From assembly GCF_041021955.1 (NCBI RefSeq), contig NZ_CP158375.1, positions 3,336,501 to 3,400,500 on the forward strand: 64,000 bases of DNA. The letters are read 5' to 3'. Positions within the stretch are counted from its first letter, which is position 1. Every line of letters begins with the position of its first letter. Origin of the DNA: Caulobacter sp. 73W. GTDB taxonomy: Bacteria > Pseudomonadota > Alphaproteobacteria > Caulobacterales > Caulobacteraceae. The notes below the pieces were generated by a model that worked only from the letters and a program-made list of their open reading frames with translations, was not told the DNA's origin and searched no databases. Position numbers and translations under genes: made by a program. Shown one piece after another: positions 29,099 through 38,647 of this stretch.

Positions 29099-31354
29099 TT
29101 ATTCCACAAGCTGTGGCGTGCGTTGCTTTCGGGGCGCGGCAGGGGGCTGGCCGCGCTTCAATTCGTCGGGCGAGAAGTCGTCGACGGCGAGGACGGCGGT
29201 GACCGCTTCATCGGCGGCCTGGAGCAGACGGCGCTCGTCCTCCGACAGCAGGCCCTGGTCGGCGGCGACGCGCCAGTCGCGGATCTTCTGGGTCCGCAGG
29301 CGGTCGTGGATGGGTTGGGTGTCGACCACCTGGTGGAAGGCCGACTCCAGCCGCGCCACCGCTCCCTCGCTGACGAAGACGCCCTCGGTCAGACGGTCGC
29401 GGGTGGGCGACGGCTCGGTGATCAGGTGGGCGCAGGCGCGCACCGTGCGGTCGCTGGGGCCGCTGCGGATGACACCGAAGGGCAGGACAAAGACCTTCAG
29501 CAGCCAGGCGGCCGGGCGGCTGGGGAAGTTGTCGAGGATTTCCTTCAGACGCCGCTCGATGGTCAGGAAGCCGTCCTGCATGACGTAGTCGAGCAGGGGC
29601 AGGTCGTCGGTCTGGCGGCCCTCGTCCTCCCAGCGCTTCAGCGCGGCGCTCATCAGGTAGAGCTCCGACAGGATGTCGCCGAAGCGGGCCGACAGCATCT
29701 CGCGGCGCTTCAGTGAGCCGCCCATGGTCAGCAGCGCCATGTCGGAGGCGAGTGCGAAGGCAGCGGCGTAGCGGCCCATGCGGCGGTAGTAGCGGCGGGC
29801 CGGGCCGCTGTCGGGCGCGGCCCCCAGGCGACCGTCGGTCCAGGCGCTGACAAAGGCGCGGCGTGCGGTGCGCAGGGTGTGGACCACATGGGTCCAGAAT
29901 ACCGCGTCGAACTCGGCCAGGCCCTTGGCCATGTCCTCGTTCGCCAGGGCCCGCATCTCGTCCAGGATGTACGGATGGGCGCGAATGGCGCCCTGGCCGA
30001 AGACGATCAGGCTGCGGGTCAGGATGTTGGCGCCTTCCACCGTGATGCCCACCGGCACCGCGCGATAGAAGTTGCCCAGATAGTTGTTCGGCCCGTCGAT
30101 CACCGCCTTACCCGCGTGGACGTCCATGGCGTCGTTGGCGGCGACGCGCATCCGCTCGGTGGCGCCATGCTTCATGATCGCCGAGATCACCGACGGGTGG
30201 TGGCCCAGCCCCAGGCCCGCGCAGGTGAAGCGGCGGGCGGCGTCGAGCAGATAGGCGTTGGCGCCGATGCGGGCCAGACGCTCCTGAACGCCCTCGAACT
30301 GCGCGATGGGGATGCGGAACTGCTGGCGAACCCGGGCGTAGGCGCCGGTTGTTCGCGCCGCCAGGGCCGCCCCGGCCGCCGACAAGGAGGGCAGGGAAAT
30401 ACCCCGCCCGGCCGCCAGGGCCGCGTTCAGCATCATCCAGCCCTGGCCGATGCGCTCGGGCCCGCCGAGCACGGCGTCCAGCGGCAGGAACACGTCATGG
30501 CCCTCGTTGGGGCCGTTGATGAAGGCCTGCATGGACGGCAGGTGGCGGCGGCCGATGACCACGCCGGGGGTGTCGGTGGGGACCAGGGCGACGGTGATGC
30601 CCAGGTCCTTTTCGCCGCCCAGCAGGCCGTCCGGATCGCGCAGCTTGAAGGCCAGGCCCAGGACGGTCGAGATCGGACCGAGCGTGATGTACCGCTTGTT
30701 CCAGTTCAGACGCATGCCCAGGACCTTGCGGCCCTCATGCTCACCCTCGCAGATCACGCCCTCGTCGGTCATGGAGGCGGCGTCGGAGCCGGCCTCGGGA
30801 CTGGTTAGGGCGAAGGCGGGGATGTCGCGGCCGTCGGCCAGGCGCGGCAGCCAGCGTTCGCGCTGCGCGTCGGTGCCGAACTGCATGAGGAGCTCGCCTG
30901 GACCCAGAGAGTTGGGGACCATCACGGTCACGGCGGCGGCCACCGAGCGCGTGGAGATCTTCCGCACCACCTCCGAATGGGCGAAGGGCGAGAACTCCAG
31001 CCCGCCGTAGCGGCGCGGGATGATCATGCCGAAGAAGCGCTCCCGCTTGAGGAAATCCCAGACCTGGGGCGGAAGGTCCTGGTCCTTCCAGGTAATCGCC
31101 CAGTCGTCGAGCATGGCGCATAGCTCTTCGACCGGCCCGTCGATGAAGGCGCGCTCCTCGGCGGTCAGGGCAGCCGGGGGAATGGCCAGGAACTTGTCCC
31201 AATCGGGCGCGCCGGTGAACAGGTCGGCGTCCCACCAGGTGTCGCCGGCCTCAATCGCCTCGGCCTCGGTGTCCGACATCTCCGGCAGGACCGACTTGGC
31301 CCAGTGGTAGATGGGACGCGAGATGTGGTCGCGGCGAATGGACGATACGGTCAT
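29099..31354 (-). CDS. fadE: Acyl-CoA dehydrogenase, FadE type
   Basis: A 751-residue flavoprotein of the FadE kind (acyl-CoA dehydrogenase core plus a C-terminal DUF1974 region), catalysing the first step of fatty-acid beta-oxidation. Segments: ERFFGMIIPRRYGGLEFSPF near 105-125, FALTSPEAGSDAASMTDEG near 190 (FAD site), AAGRGISLPSLSAAGAALAA near 325, VEGANILTRSLIVFGQGAIR near 445. The C-terminal 280 residues (LPLLDYVMQDGFLTIERRLK, LKVFVLPFGVIRSGPSDRT) match the FadE-specific extension. GGGAGC precedes ATG 31354. Confidence 0.95.
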   Translation of the reverse strand: MTVSSIRRDHISRPIYHWAKSVLPEMSDTEAEAIEAGDTWWDADLFTGAPDWDKFLAIPPAALTAEERAFIDGPVEELCAMLDDWAITWKDQDLPPQVWDFLKRERFFGMIIPRRYGGLEFSPFAHSEVVRKISTRSVAAAVTVMVPNSLGPGELLMQFGTDAQRERWLPRLADGRDIPAFALTSPEAGSDAASMTDEGVICEGEHEGRKVLGMRLNWNKRYITLGPISTVLGLAFKLRDPDGLLGGEKDLGITVALVPTDTPGVVIGRRHLPSMQAFINGPNEGHDVFLPLDAVLGGPERIGQGWMMLNAALAAGRGISLPSLSAAGAALAARTTGAYARVRQQFRIPIAQFEGVQERLARIGANAYLLDAARRFTCAGLGLGHHPSVISAIMKHGATERMRVAANDAMDVHAGKAVIDGPNNYLGNFYRAVPVGITVEGANILTRSLIVFGQGAIRAHPYILDEMRALANEDMAKGLAEFDAVFWTHVVHTLRTARRAFVSAWTDGRLGAAPDSGPARRYYRRMGRYAAAFALASDMALLTMGGSLKRREMLSARFGDILSELYLMSAALKRWEDEGRQTDDLPLLDYVMQDGFLTIERRLKEILDNFPSRPAAWLLKVFVLPFGVIRSGPSDRTVRACAHLITEPSPTRDRLTEGVFVSEGAVARLESAFHQVVDTQPIHDRLRTQKIRDWRVAADQGLLSEDERRLLQAADEAVTAVLAVDDFSPDELKRGQPPAAPRKQRTPQLVE

Positions 31355-31676
31355 GAGATACGCTCCCGGCTGAGGACCGCAACAACGGGCCGGGGCGGTG
31401 AAGGTTCAGGTGAACAGCGCCTCAGTGCCGAGTTCGGCTGCGGCGAGCGCCTGATGGCATCCGGCCTTGTCTGTTGACGGCTGAAGGGTTCGAACCCCGG
31501 GGCCTCTTTTCTCCTTTCGGCTCATCGCTTCCGTTGGGAAGGTCCGAAATCGGGAAAGCGCTTTGGCCCAACTCAACCGAGCAAAGCTGCGTTTCGCATC
31601 GTGAGCGTGCGCCAGCCACCACAGCTATGTGGGCGGACGAGGTGCCCAATCTGCTCCAGGTAGCCAGTCGGCCGCT
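31355..31676. other. 322-base gap at the left border of the accessory region
   Basis: No gene is supported; a rightward reading MTAEGFEPRGLFSPFG.. is of the kind often called spuriously next to RNA genes. The palindrome GGGTTCGAACCC at about 31488-31499 looks like a tRNA T-arm, but only three T-stem pairs form and no acceptor or anticodon arm could be found, so it is at most a remnant. This gap marks the change from housekeeping genes to the MBL/PHP-ATPase cluster. Confidence 0.35.
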
Positions 31677-33048
31677 TCAGGGGAGGATCAGCTCCGCGAA
31701 CTCTACTATGCGCGAGGCTTCCGCTTCGGTCACCACCCATAAGGGTTGGCCAGTTGAGGCCACGGCTTGAACAACGGCGGTGCCGGGATGTCGCCATTTG
31801 CCGTGCGGGGCAGCTGAGGCCAAGATCAGGCCGGGTTCAATGGCCGTCAGCAGCTCGGGATGGAAATTGTGTTCCGATCCGTGGTGCGGCAGCAACAAGG
31901 TCTGCGCCTGCTTTAGGTAGGGGGCGTAGTGCTGTTTGAAGGCGTCCCGTCGCGCCATTTTCTTCAAGTCTGCGTCGCCGGTGCCGAACCAACCCAGGTC
32001 CGCGGCGAAGCGGTCACTGTAGAAGAGCTTACCAGTCTTGGCCCACCAAGATCCGCTCTGCTGGTCGAAGGGGCCGGAGTAGAGCGACAGCGACGTCACA
32101 TTCAGGTTCGCGATGGTCGCGTAGGCTTCGATGAGGAGCGACTTGTTGTCGATGACGGCGGCCAGGAGCCATGTCGGGTCAGTCGTTGCGGTTTTGAAGG
32201 CGTCGGGCGTCATGCCGAAGAGATCGGCAGCTGCCTGGATGAAGGCATCGCGCGCAATACTGACCTCTTGATCGACGTAGGGCGCGAGTAGCCACGTCAT
32301 CGCGAGGTCGGTGCCGGTGCGGATCGCAAAGGCCTGAGTGTCGTCGATCTCGAAGACTTCTGGTCGGGCTATCACCCTGGGCTGCACCTGCGACGGTCGC
32401 CGTTCTCCGCCGGACCCAGCCGCGACCAACAATCTGCCATTTGCAGTCGCCCCGGCGCTCGTCGCGTTCCGGTTGGTCGAATGGACCTTCAGGCGTCCCC
32501 GGTCCGAACTCGCCGGGGCGCGGCGCGCCGCCTTCGCCGCCTCTGTTCACGACGATGATCTGGCGCGGATTGAACCGGGAGATCGCCGCGACGGGATCAA
32601 GCGCCATTGCCTGGATGAACTCGTCCTCTCGACCGCCGGTCTCGGCGCTCGCGCGCGCAAAGCAGATCAGCCGGTCGATCACGTTCAACAGCGGCAGGAC
32701 GACGGTATCGACCTGCGAGCCATGCGTCGGATCGCAAAGCTGAGCGACCCCGCTGATGTGATCCTCGTGCATGTGAGAGAGGAACAGGATGTCGATCTTG
32801 CCGCGCGCGGTCTGCCGATGGAAATCGTCTATCGCCGCCTTGCGTTCTGCGGCGTAGCTGGCCAGCGATCCGCAGTCATAGACATAGAGCAGACCTGGGC
32901 CGGCGAGCGGTTGCTCATCCTTCGGGTCGGCTGCGAAGTGCGCGCCGATCAGACCTGCATGGAAGCAGCCTTGGCCGACCGGAAACTGGTAGCGGACGTT
33001 GTGCAACGGGCGGCTCTTAGCCTTGCGGGAGGTAGTTTGAGACGACAT
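31677..33048 (-). pseudogene. MBL-fold metallohydrolase, apparent single-base frameshift
   Basis: A protein of about 456 residues if the frame is repaired. The first half, from ATG 33048, shows the metal-binding HMHEDHISG (H-x-H-x-D-H) near residue 95 in the context KIDILFLSHMHEDH. The second half contains LLLPHHGSEHNFHPELL, the later metal ligands as in ComEC-type MBL domains. The two halves are in different frames: the first runs well to GEFGPG, the second from RLKVHSTNRNATSAG, so the change is near the C4 run at 32497-32500, where one base too many is present. The start overlaps the end of the preceding gene by 32 bases, so both are one operon, divergent from the PHP-ATPase. Substrate unknown; a nuclease or nucleotide hydrolase is plausible. 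Confidence 0.8.
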
Positions 33049-33742
33049 CGGCCAGCTCGCCAACGCCAACGCCACCGCTGGCGGCCTCGGCGATCCAGCC
33101 TAGGAGGCTGCCCAGCGCCTCTTGCGCCACCTCTTTCGTGGCGTCTTTTGCCAGGTCCGCCGCGACGTCCTTGCCGAACTTGTTAAGGGCGTCGACGAAG
33201 CCTTTGTCGTTGGCGACGCCCTTCAGCTTCTTGCTCAGTGCTTCCGCGCGCTCCCCGGACATGAACGCCCTGACGAAGGTGCCGAGCTGGTTCGTGGGGA
33301 CGCGCAGGATTTCTCCGCTGAGGGAGATGTCGCTGAAGACGCCCACGGTCTTCAGGCGGGCTTCGATCGCCGAGCGGATCAGCGGTGACTCGACCCCGAA
33401 GCTCAGCCGCTTGTCATCGACGCTGAACTTGGCCTGCGACAGGGTGCGAAGCACGGCCTGGTCAAGGTCGCTGTCGTCGTTGCGCAGTTGGTGCTGGAAG
33501 AGCATGGACCGGGCCTTCGCCGGGGTGACCTTCAGCACCCGCGCGATGGTGTAGACCGGCCCATCCGGGTCGATGATCTTGACCTTGACCAGCGCGTCAA
33601 AGACCAGTTGATCGACTTCAGACTTGGGCGTTGCCGCAAACGCCACGGCGAAGTAGCCATCGGCGAAGGCCGCGGCGAATTGAGCGCCGGCCACAGGATC
33701 GTGCAGGCGATCCTTGAGTTGCTGGAAGGTCGCGACCGCCAT
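33017..33742 (-). CDS. Unknown protein of the MBL/PHP-ATPase cluster
   Basis: A 241-residue protein with no family I recognise. The N-terminal 130 residues are mixed alpha/beta (MAVATFQQLKDRLHDPVAGA, LVKVKIIDPDGPVYTIARVL, ARSMLFQHQLRND). The C-terminal part is helical with a basic stretch (ERAEALSKKLKGVANDKGFV, KDVAADLAKDATKEVAQEAL) and ends in a glycine-rich hydrophobic tail (LGSLLGWIAEAASGGVGVGE) that could be a membrane-associating or pore-like helix. GAGAA precedes ATG 33742. It is the first gene of the leftward pair with the MBL hydrolase and is 94 bases from the divergent ATPase start. Confidence 0.75.
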   Translation of the reverse strand: MAVATFQQLKDRLHDPVAGAQFAAAFADGYFAVAFAATPKSEVDQLVFDALVKVKIIDPDGPVYTIARVLKVTPAKARSMLFQHQLRNDDSDLDQAVLRTLSQAKFSVDDKRLSFGVESPLIRSAIEARLKTVGVFSDISLSGEILRVPTNQLGTFVRAFMSGERAEALSKKLKGVANDKGFVDALNKFGKDVAADLAKDATKEVAQEALGSLLGWIAEAASGGVGVGELADVVSNYLPQG

Positions 33743-33836
33743 GTCGATTTCTCTCTTCTGCGGTCCCAGAGTAGAACAACCTTAAGTGTCGCGAGAAGCG
33801 ATAAGTGCGGCCTCCAATCATAGCTGCGAGGAAACC

Positions 33837-36830
33837 TTGGGACGGTATCGGACAGGAGAACGCGATCCTGAAGGATCGGTATGGCGTCGGTGGGAGCCGC
33901 ACATCCATCCGCCGGGCACGCTGTTCAATGACCAGTATCCCGCCGGCGACAAGGGGTGGGATGCGTACCTGAAGCTGATCGAGGGTGCCGATCTGCCCGT
34001 GACCGCCGTGGGCGTGACCGACTACTTCGGGCTTTGGACCTACGAGACCTTTCTGGAGCGGGCGAGGGGGCGCATCCCCGGCGTCACCCTGGTCTTTCCC
34101 AACGTCGAGCTGAGGCTGAACATCAGCACGCAGAAAGGGCCGTCGATCAATCTGCACCTCCTGGTCTCGCCCGACGATCCCGAGCACGTCGCTAAGACTA
34201 ACCAGTTCCTCAAGGGCCTGACGTTTGAGGCGTTCGAGACGACCTTTCATTGCGACCCCGATGACCTCCGTCGTCTCGGTCGTCGCTATAACCCCGCCCA
34301 AACCGACGATCAGGCGGCGCTGGCCGACGGGGCCAACCAATTCAAGGCCGACTTCAAACAGCTCCGCACCGCATGGCGACAAAACGCCTGGATTCAGGAG
34401 AACGCCCTCATCGCTGTCGCTGGCAGTAATCGTGACGGCACCGCTGGTTTGGGGGGGGACCCGGCGCTGGACACCCTGCGCGCCGAAATCGAGTTGTTCG
34501 CCCACATCGTCTTCGCCTCGACGCCGCGCCAGCGCCTGTTCTGGTTGGGCAAGGACGGGGTGTCGGTCGATGACCTGGAGTCACGTTACAACGGCCGGAA
34601 GCCCTGCCTGCATGGCAGCGACGCGCATGGCCTTCAGAAGGTCCTGAACCCTGACCTGGATCGGCGGTGCTGGATCAAGGGCGACGCTGTGTTCGAGAGC
34701 CTGCGCCAGGCTGCGCTGGAGCCAGAAGATCGGGTGTTCATCGGCGCCGAACCACCCAAGGGCGCCCTACCGTCCCAGGTCATGACGGGCCTTGAAGTCA
34801 GGGACGCCGATTGGTTGCCAGCAGCGGCCATGCCGCTCAATGGCGGCCTGATCTGCGTGATCGGCGCGCGCGGCTCGGGAAAGACCGCGTTGGCTGATCT
34901 GGTCGCCGCCGGCGCCTACGCTTCGCAGCCGAACGAGCAGTCGTTTCTGCATCGCGCCCGGCCTCGCCTGAAGAATGAGGTGGCGGCGCTATCGTGGCTC
35001 GACGGCGGGAGCACGAACAACAGCCTCACGATGACAGACGTCGAGGCGTTCTTCGACGCTCCCCGCGTCCAGTACCTATCGCAGCAGTTTGTCGACCGCC
35101 TCTGCGCCGCCGATGGCGTCACCAGCGAGCTGATGGCCGAGATCCATCGGGTCATCTACCAAGCGCACGCGCCCGATGATCGTCTCGGGGCGACTGACTT
35201 CGACGAGCTGCTTGACGCCAAGGCCGCGCGCGCCCGGGCCTCGCATGAGCGTCATGCCGAGACCTTGAACGCGCTGTCGAATGAGATTGAGCAGGAGCGC
35301 GAGAAGCACGCCGCGCTTGCTGGCTTAAAGGTTCAGCGCGAGAATCTTCTCGGCAGCGCCGCGCGCCAAAAGACGGATCGCGCGGCGCTCATCACTCAGG
35401 GGGATGCGGAACGGGCCGCGGCGCTTGATGCGGTCTCGCGGGCGGTCGAAGCTCGCGCCCAGGTGCTGGAGAGCCAGGAGCGACGTCGCAACGCGGTCCT
35501 GGCTCTGAAGGAAGAGGTGGCTGCGTTCCGAACGGTCGCCGCCGCCAGCCATTTGCGCCAGCTCAGGGCCAAGCATAGCGAAGCCGCCTTGTCCGATCCT
35601 GAGTGGGACCGCTTCAAGCTGGACTACAGCGGCGACGTAGATGGAGCCATTCAATCGGCCCTGTCCCAGGCGGACGCCGAGATCACTGCGTTGCGCGGTG
35701 TCGCTCCTGTCGGAGCAGGACCTCATGTCCAAACCGGTGCCGACATGTCGAAGCTCACGCTCGCCGTCCTGCGGGCCGAGCAGACGCGGCTTCAGGCCTT
35801 GGTCGGTGTCGACCGTGAACGAGCCAAACGCTACGACAACCTCACCCAACGCATCATCGCCGATGAGGCGGCGGCGGCGAAGGTCGAGCGCGAGATCGCC
35901 CAGGCGGAGGGCGCTCAGGACCGCATCAGCACGCTCCTTGAGGATCGCAAGGCGGCGTATCGCGGCGTCTTCGCGGCCTTGATAGAGGAACAGGCCCAAC
36001 TCTCCGACCTCTACGCGCCGCTGGCGGCGCGCCTGGATGGCGAACAGGGCGCGCTCGCCAAACTGGCCTTCGTTGTGCGGCGAGCGGCCGACGTACAGAC
36101 CTGGGCGGACGCGGGTGAGGAGCTGCTTGATGTGCGCAAGCAAGGGGCGTTCCGCGGGCGTGGCACCTTGGCGGCGGCCGCGACCCTTGCGCTGAAGGAG
36201 GTTTGGGAGACCGGCACTGCCGAAGAGGTCGCAGAGGCCATGGCGACGTTTTTCCAGACCCACCGCCAGGACTTCCTGGACCAGGCGAATGTGGACCGCA
36301 CCGACAGGGCCACCTTCCGCAAATGGGCTGCCTCGCTGATGCGGTGGCTCTATGGCGTCGGCCATATCCGCGTCGCCTATAGCGTCCAGTACGACACGAC
36401 CGACATCGAGCAGCTATCGCCCGGCACGCGGGGGATTGTGCTGCTGCTTCTCTATCTCGCCATCGACCGCGAAGACCTCCGGCCGCTCATCATCGACCAG
36501 CCCGAGGAAAACCTCGACCCGAAGTCGATCTTTGACGAGTTGGTGCCGAGGTTCCGGTTCGCCAAGACGCGGCGACAGGTGCTCATTGTCACCCACAACG
36601 CCAACCTCGTCGTCAACACCGATGCGGATCAGGTGGTCGTCGCGACCTGTTATCCGCGACAGGGCACCGTACTGCCTGAAATCCGCTACGTCTCCGGCGG
36701 CCTGGAGAACCCGGTCATCCGGCAGAGTGTCTGTGAGATATTGGAGGGCGGCGAGGCGGCCTTCAAGGAGCGAGCGCGCCGGTTGCGCGTGCGGATACCG
36801 CGTGAGCCGGATAGCGCCGCCACCTCTTAG
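33837..36830 (+). CDS. PHP-domain / SMC-like ATPase (TrlF/Ppl type)
   Basis: About 997 residues. The N-terminal ~300 residues are a PHP-type phosphoesterase domain: WEPHIHPPGT near 20 (H-x-H), VGVTDYFG, VFPNVELR, INLHLLVSP and CLHGSDAHGL near 260. A Walker A GARGSGKTALADLV lies near 345; residues 440-780 are mostly coiled coil (ERHAETLNALSNEIEQEREK); the signature QLSPGTRGIVLLLLYLAI lies near 860, Walker B PLIIDQPEENLDP near 883 and VTHNANL near 917. This is the split ABC-ATPase head of SMC/RecN/Ppl proteins. Start TTG 33837 is chosen for GAGGAA at 33828-33833; an in-frame GTG at 33786 lacks a ribosome site. PHP-SMC proteins were reported as single-gene phage defence (Ppl; recalled). The role here is inferred. 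Confidence 0.88.
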   Translation: MGRYRTGERDPEGSVWRRWEPHIHPPGTLFNDQYPAGDKGWDAYLKLIEGADLPVTAVGVTDYFGLWTYETFLERARGRIPGVTLVFPNVELRLNISTQKGPSINLHLLVSPDDPEHVAKTNQFLKGLTFEAFETTFHCDPDDLRRLGRRYNPAQTDDQAALADGANQFKADFKQLRTAWRQNAWIQENALIAVAGSNRDGTAGLGGDPALDTLRAEIELFAHIVFASTPRQRLFWLGKDGVSVDDLESRYNGRKPCLHGSDAHGLQKVLNPDLDRRCWIKGDAVFESLRQAALEPEDRVFIGAEPPKGALPSQVMTGLEVRDADWLPAAAMPLNGGLICVIGARGSGKTALADLVAAGAYASQPNEQSFLHRARPRLKNEVAALSWLDGGSTNNSLTMTDVEAFFDAPRVQYLSQQFVDRLCAADGVTSELMAEIHRVIYQAHAPDDRLGATDFDELLDAKAARARASHERHAETLNALSNEIEQEREKHAALAGLKVQRENLLGSAARQKTDRAALITQGDAERAAALDAVSRAVEARAQVLESQERRRNAVLALKEEVAAFRTVAAASHLRQLRAKHSEAALSDPEWDRFKLDYSGDVDGAIQSALSQADAEITALRGVAPVGAGPHVQTGADMSKLTLAVLRAEQTRLQALVGVDRERAKRYDNLTQRIIADEAAAAKVEREIAQAEGAQDRISTLLEDRKAAYRGVFAALIEEQAQLSDLYAPLAARLDGEQGALAKLAFVVRRAADVQTWADAGEELLDVRKQGAFRGRGTLAAAATLALKEVWETGTAEEVAEAMATFFQTHRQDFLDQANVDRTDRATFRKWAASLMRWLYGVGHIRVAYSVQYDTTDIEQLSPGTRGIVLLLLYLAIDREDLRPLIIDQPEENLDPKSIFDELVPRFRFAKTRRQVLIVTHNANLVVNTDADQVVVATCYPRQGTVLPEIRYVSGGLENPVIRQSVCEILEGGEAAFKERARRLRVRIPREPDSAATS

Positions 36831-36946
36831 GCCGCTGCGCAGCGGCGCGTGTGGAAGATGAGCGACCGGTAAACCTCTTCAGCGGGTCGGAAGGAGCTGG
36901 CATGTGAGCGTCCGCTTTCTGGCGCTCAGCCAATGACCGCTTCTGG

Positions 36947-36968
36947 CGGATTGTGTTGAAAAAGGCCG
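36947..36968 (+). repeat. Left terminal inverted repeat of the IS
   Basis: Matches 38648-38669 in inverted orientation at 19 of 22 positions; the innermost 14 bases GTTGAAAAAGGCCG are identical. Confidence 0.75.
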
Positions 36969-36969
36969 G

Positions 36970-37137
36970 CTAGGTTGAAGGGCGGCCCAGGCATTTTCCT
37001 TCGATCCACGCCCCACCGGCGTCAAGACATGCGTCTTGGGCAACGCTCGGGGAGTGGCGCACGAACACCGCGACACTGACCAGAGCTACGACGGCGACCG
37101 CCGCAACGATCAGCCAGCGAACTACGCGCCGAGACAT
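36970..37137 (-). CDS. 55-residue membrane/exported protein with paired Cys
   Basis: A short gene: ATG 37137 preceded by GAAGG, stop at 36970, two bases inside the left inverted repeat. The product MSRRVVRWLIVAAVAVVALV then SVAVFVRHSP has a membrane or signal helix, followed by DACLDAGGAWIEGKCLG, a two-Cys motif common in tiny exported proteobacterial proteins. Function unknown. It lies inside the insertion sequence, divergent from the transposase, which is unusual. It may be a passenger, or the outer repeats may belong to a nested structure. Confidence 0.6.
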   Translation of the reverse strand: MSRRVVRWLIVAAVAVVALVSVAVFVRHSPSVAQDACLDAGGAWIEGKCLGRPST

Positions 37138-37227
37138 CCTGATCACCTTCTTCGTTCAAGGCTAACTCGCTTGTTGAAGCATGAAGTGGGGCCTGATTCA
37201 CTCCCGTAGCAGCGAGGAGGCATGGCC

Positions 37228-38601
37228 ATGATGGGTGATCGAAAGATCGATCAGGGCGCTCTGTTCTACGAGTTCTCGCTCGAAGGGCACGTGCCTGCAG
37301 GCCACCTGCTTCGCGCCATTGATCGCTTCGTCGATCTCGAGGGCGTTCGTGCTCACGTCGCGCCCTTCTACTCTCCCATTGGCCGCCCATCGATCGATCC
37401 CGAGCTGCTGATCCGCATGCTGATCGTCGGCTACTGCTTCGGCATCCGTTCTGAACGGCGGCTCTGTGATGAGGTGCATCTGAACCTGGCCTACCGCTGG
37501 TTCTGCCGCCTAGGCCTGGACGGAGATGTCCCCGACCACTCAACCTTGTCGAAGAACAGGCATGGCCGCTTTCGCGACTGTGATCTGCTGCGTCACGTCT
37601 TCGAGACGACGGTGGAGCGCTGCATAGCCGAGGGCATGGTCGGCGGAGAAGGCTTCGCCGCCGACGCCAGCCTGATCAAGGCTGACGCTAACCGTCAGCG
37701 CTGCGTACCCAGTGCAGAGGGCTTGCCGAAGGCGGCTGCGAGCCGGGCGATCAATGAGTATCTAGCCGTGCTCGATGACGCCGCCTTCGGCGCGGCGACT
37801 CCCGTCGTGCCGAAGTTCATCTCACCGGCCGATCCGGCGGCGCGTTGGACCGGAGCGGACAAGGGCCCGGCCTACTTTGCGTACTCGACCAACTATCTGA
37901 TCGACCTGCAGCACGCGGTGATTGTCGATGTCGAACCCACAGCGCCGGTGCGTCAGGCGGAGGTGGGCGCGGTTCGCACGATGCTCGACAGGGTACGGGA
38001 TCGCCATGAACTGAGCCCGGATCGCCTGGCTGCGGACACCGCCTATGGCTCGGCGGAGATGTTGGATTGGCTGGTCGAAAAGCGAGGCATCGAGCCGCAT
38101 ATCCCAGTCATCGACAAATCCGGGCGCGATGACGGGACGTTCGCACGCAGCGACTTCATCTACGACCGCGCCGCCGACACCTATACGTGCCCGTCGGGGA
38201 AAACTTTGGAGCGAAACCGACGCGCCTTTAGCAGGCCACGGCCGAACGCCCCACCAGACGACACCTATCGATACCGCGCGTCGAAGAAGGATTGCGACGC
38301 GTGCGAACTGAAGAGCCGCTGTTCACCCAACACGCCCGCCCGCAAAGTCACTCGTTCGATCTATGAGGCTTCAAGAGACCGGGCGCGCGATATCGCCAAG
38401 ACCGACGCCTATATAATCTCACGGCGAGAGCGGAAAAAGGTCGAGATGCTGTTCGCCCACCTCAAGCGCATCCTCAAGGTAGACCGGCTGCGGCTCCGTG
38501 GCCCGAATGGCGCCCGCGATGAGTTCCTAATGGCTGCAACCGCTCAGAACCTTCGCAAAATGGCCAAGGTGATCGCCCCGTTGGACGCTTTACCTGCCTA
38601 A
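37228..38601 (+). CDS. IS1182-family transposase
   Basis: A 457-residue DDE transposase that appears intact. N-terminal DUF772-type region: FYEFSLEGHVPAGHLLRAID, YSPIGRPSIDPELLIRMLIV, YRWFCRLGLDGDVPDHSTLS. Catalytic candidates: the Asp in GFAADASLIKADANRQR, the Asp in RLAADTAYGSAEMLDWL, and the Glu in RKKVEMLFAHLKRILKVDRL. A zinc-like cluster CDACELKSRC is near 355. Four ATGs lie close together; GAGGAGG at 37214-37220 suits 37228 or 37231 better than 37222. No stop or frameshift is seen, so the element could still move. Confidence 0.92.
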   Translation: MMGDRKIDQGALFYEFSLEGHVPAGHLLRAIDRFVDLEGVRAHVAPFYSPIGRPSIDPELLIRMLIVGYCFGIRSERRLCDEVHLNLAYRWFCRLGLDGDVPDHSTLSKNRHGRFRDCDLLRHVFETTVERCIAEGMVGGEGFAADASLIKADANRQRCVPSAEGLPKAAASRAINEYLAVLDDAAFGAATPVVPKFISPADPAARWTGADKGPAYFAYSTNYLIDLQHAVIVDVEPTAPVRQAEVGAVRTMLDRVRDRHELSPDRLAADTAYGSAEMLDWLVEKRGIEPHIPVIDKSGRDDGTFARSDFIYDRAADTYTCPSGKTLERNRRAFSRPRPNAPPDDTYRYRASKKDCDACELKSRCSPNTPARKVTRSIYEASRDRARDIAKTDAYIISRRERKKVEMLFAHLKRILKVDRLRLRGPNGARDEFLMAATAQNLRKMAKVIAPLDALPA

Positions 38602-38647
38602 GGCGGGGCTACTCAGTTCCGTACGCTTGGCAGCCGCCGGATCAGCG

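Noticed and set aside
31480..31515. GGGTTCGAACCC palindrome resembling a tRNA T-arm or attachment site at the left border of the accessory region
   Set aside because: Only three of five T-stem pairs form and no other tRNA arms are present; no matching direct repeat was found at the right border.
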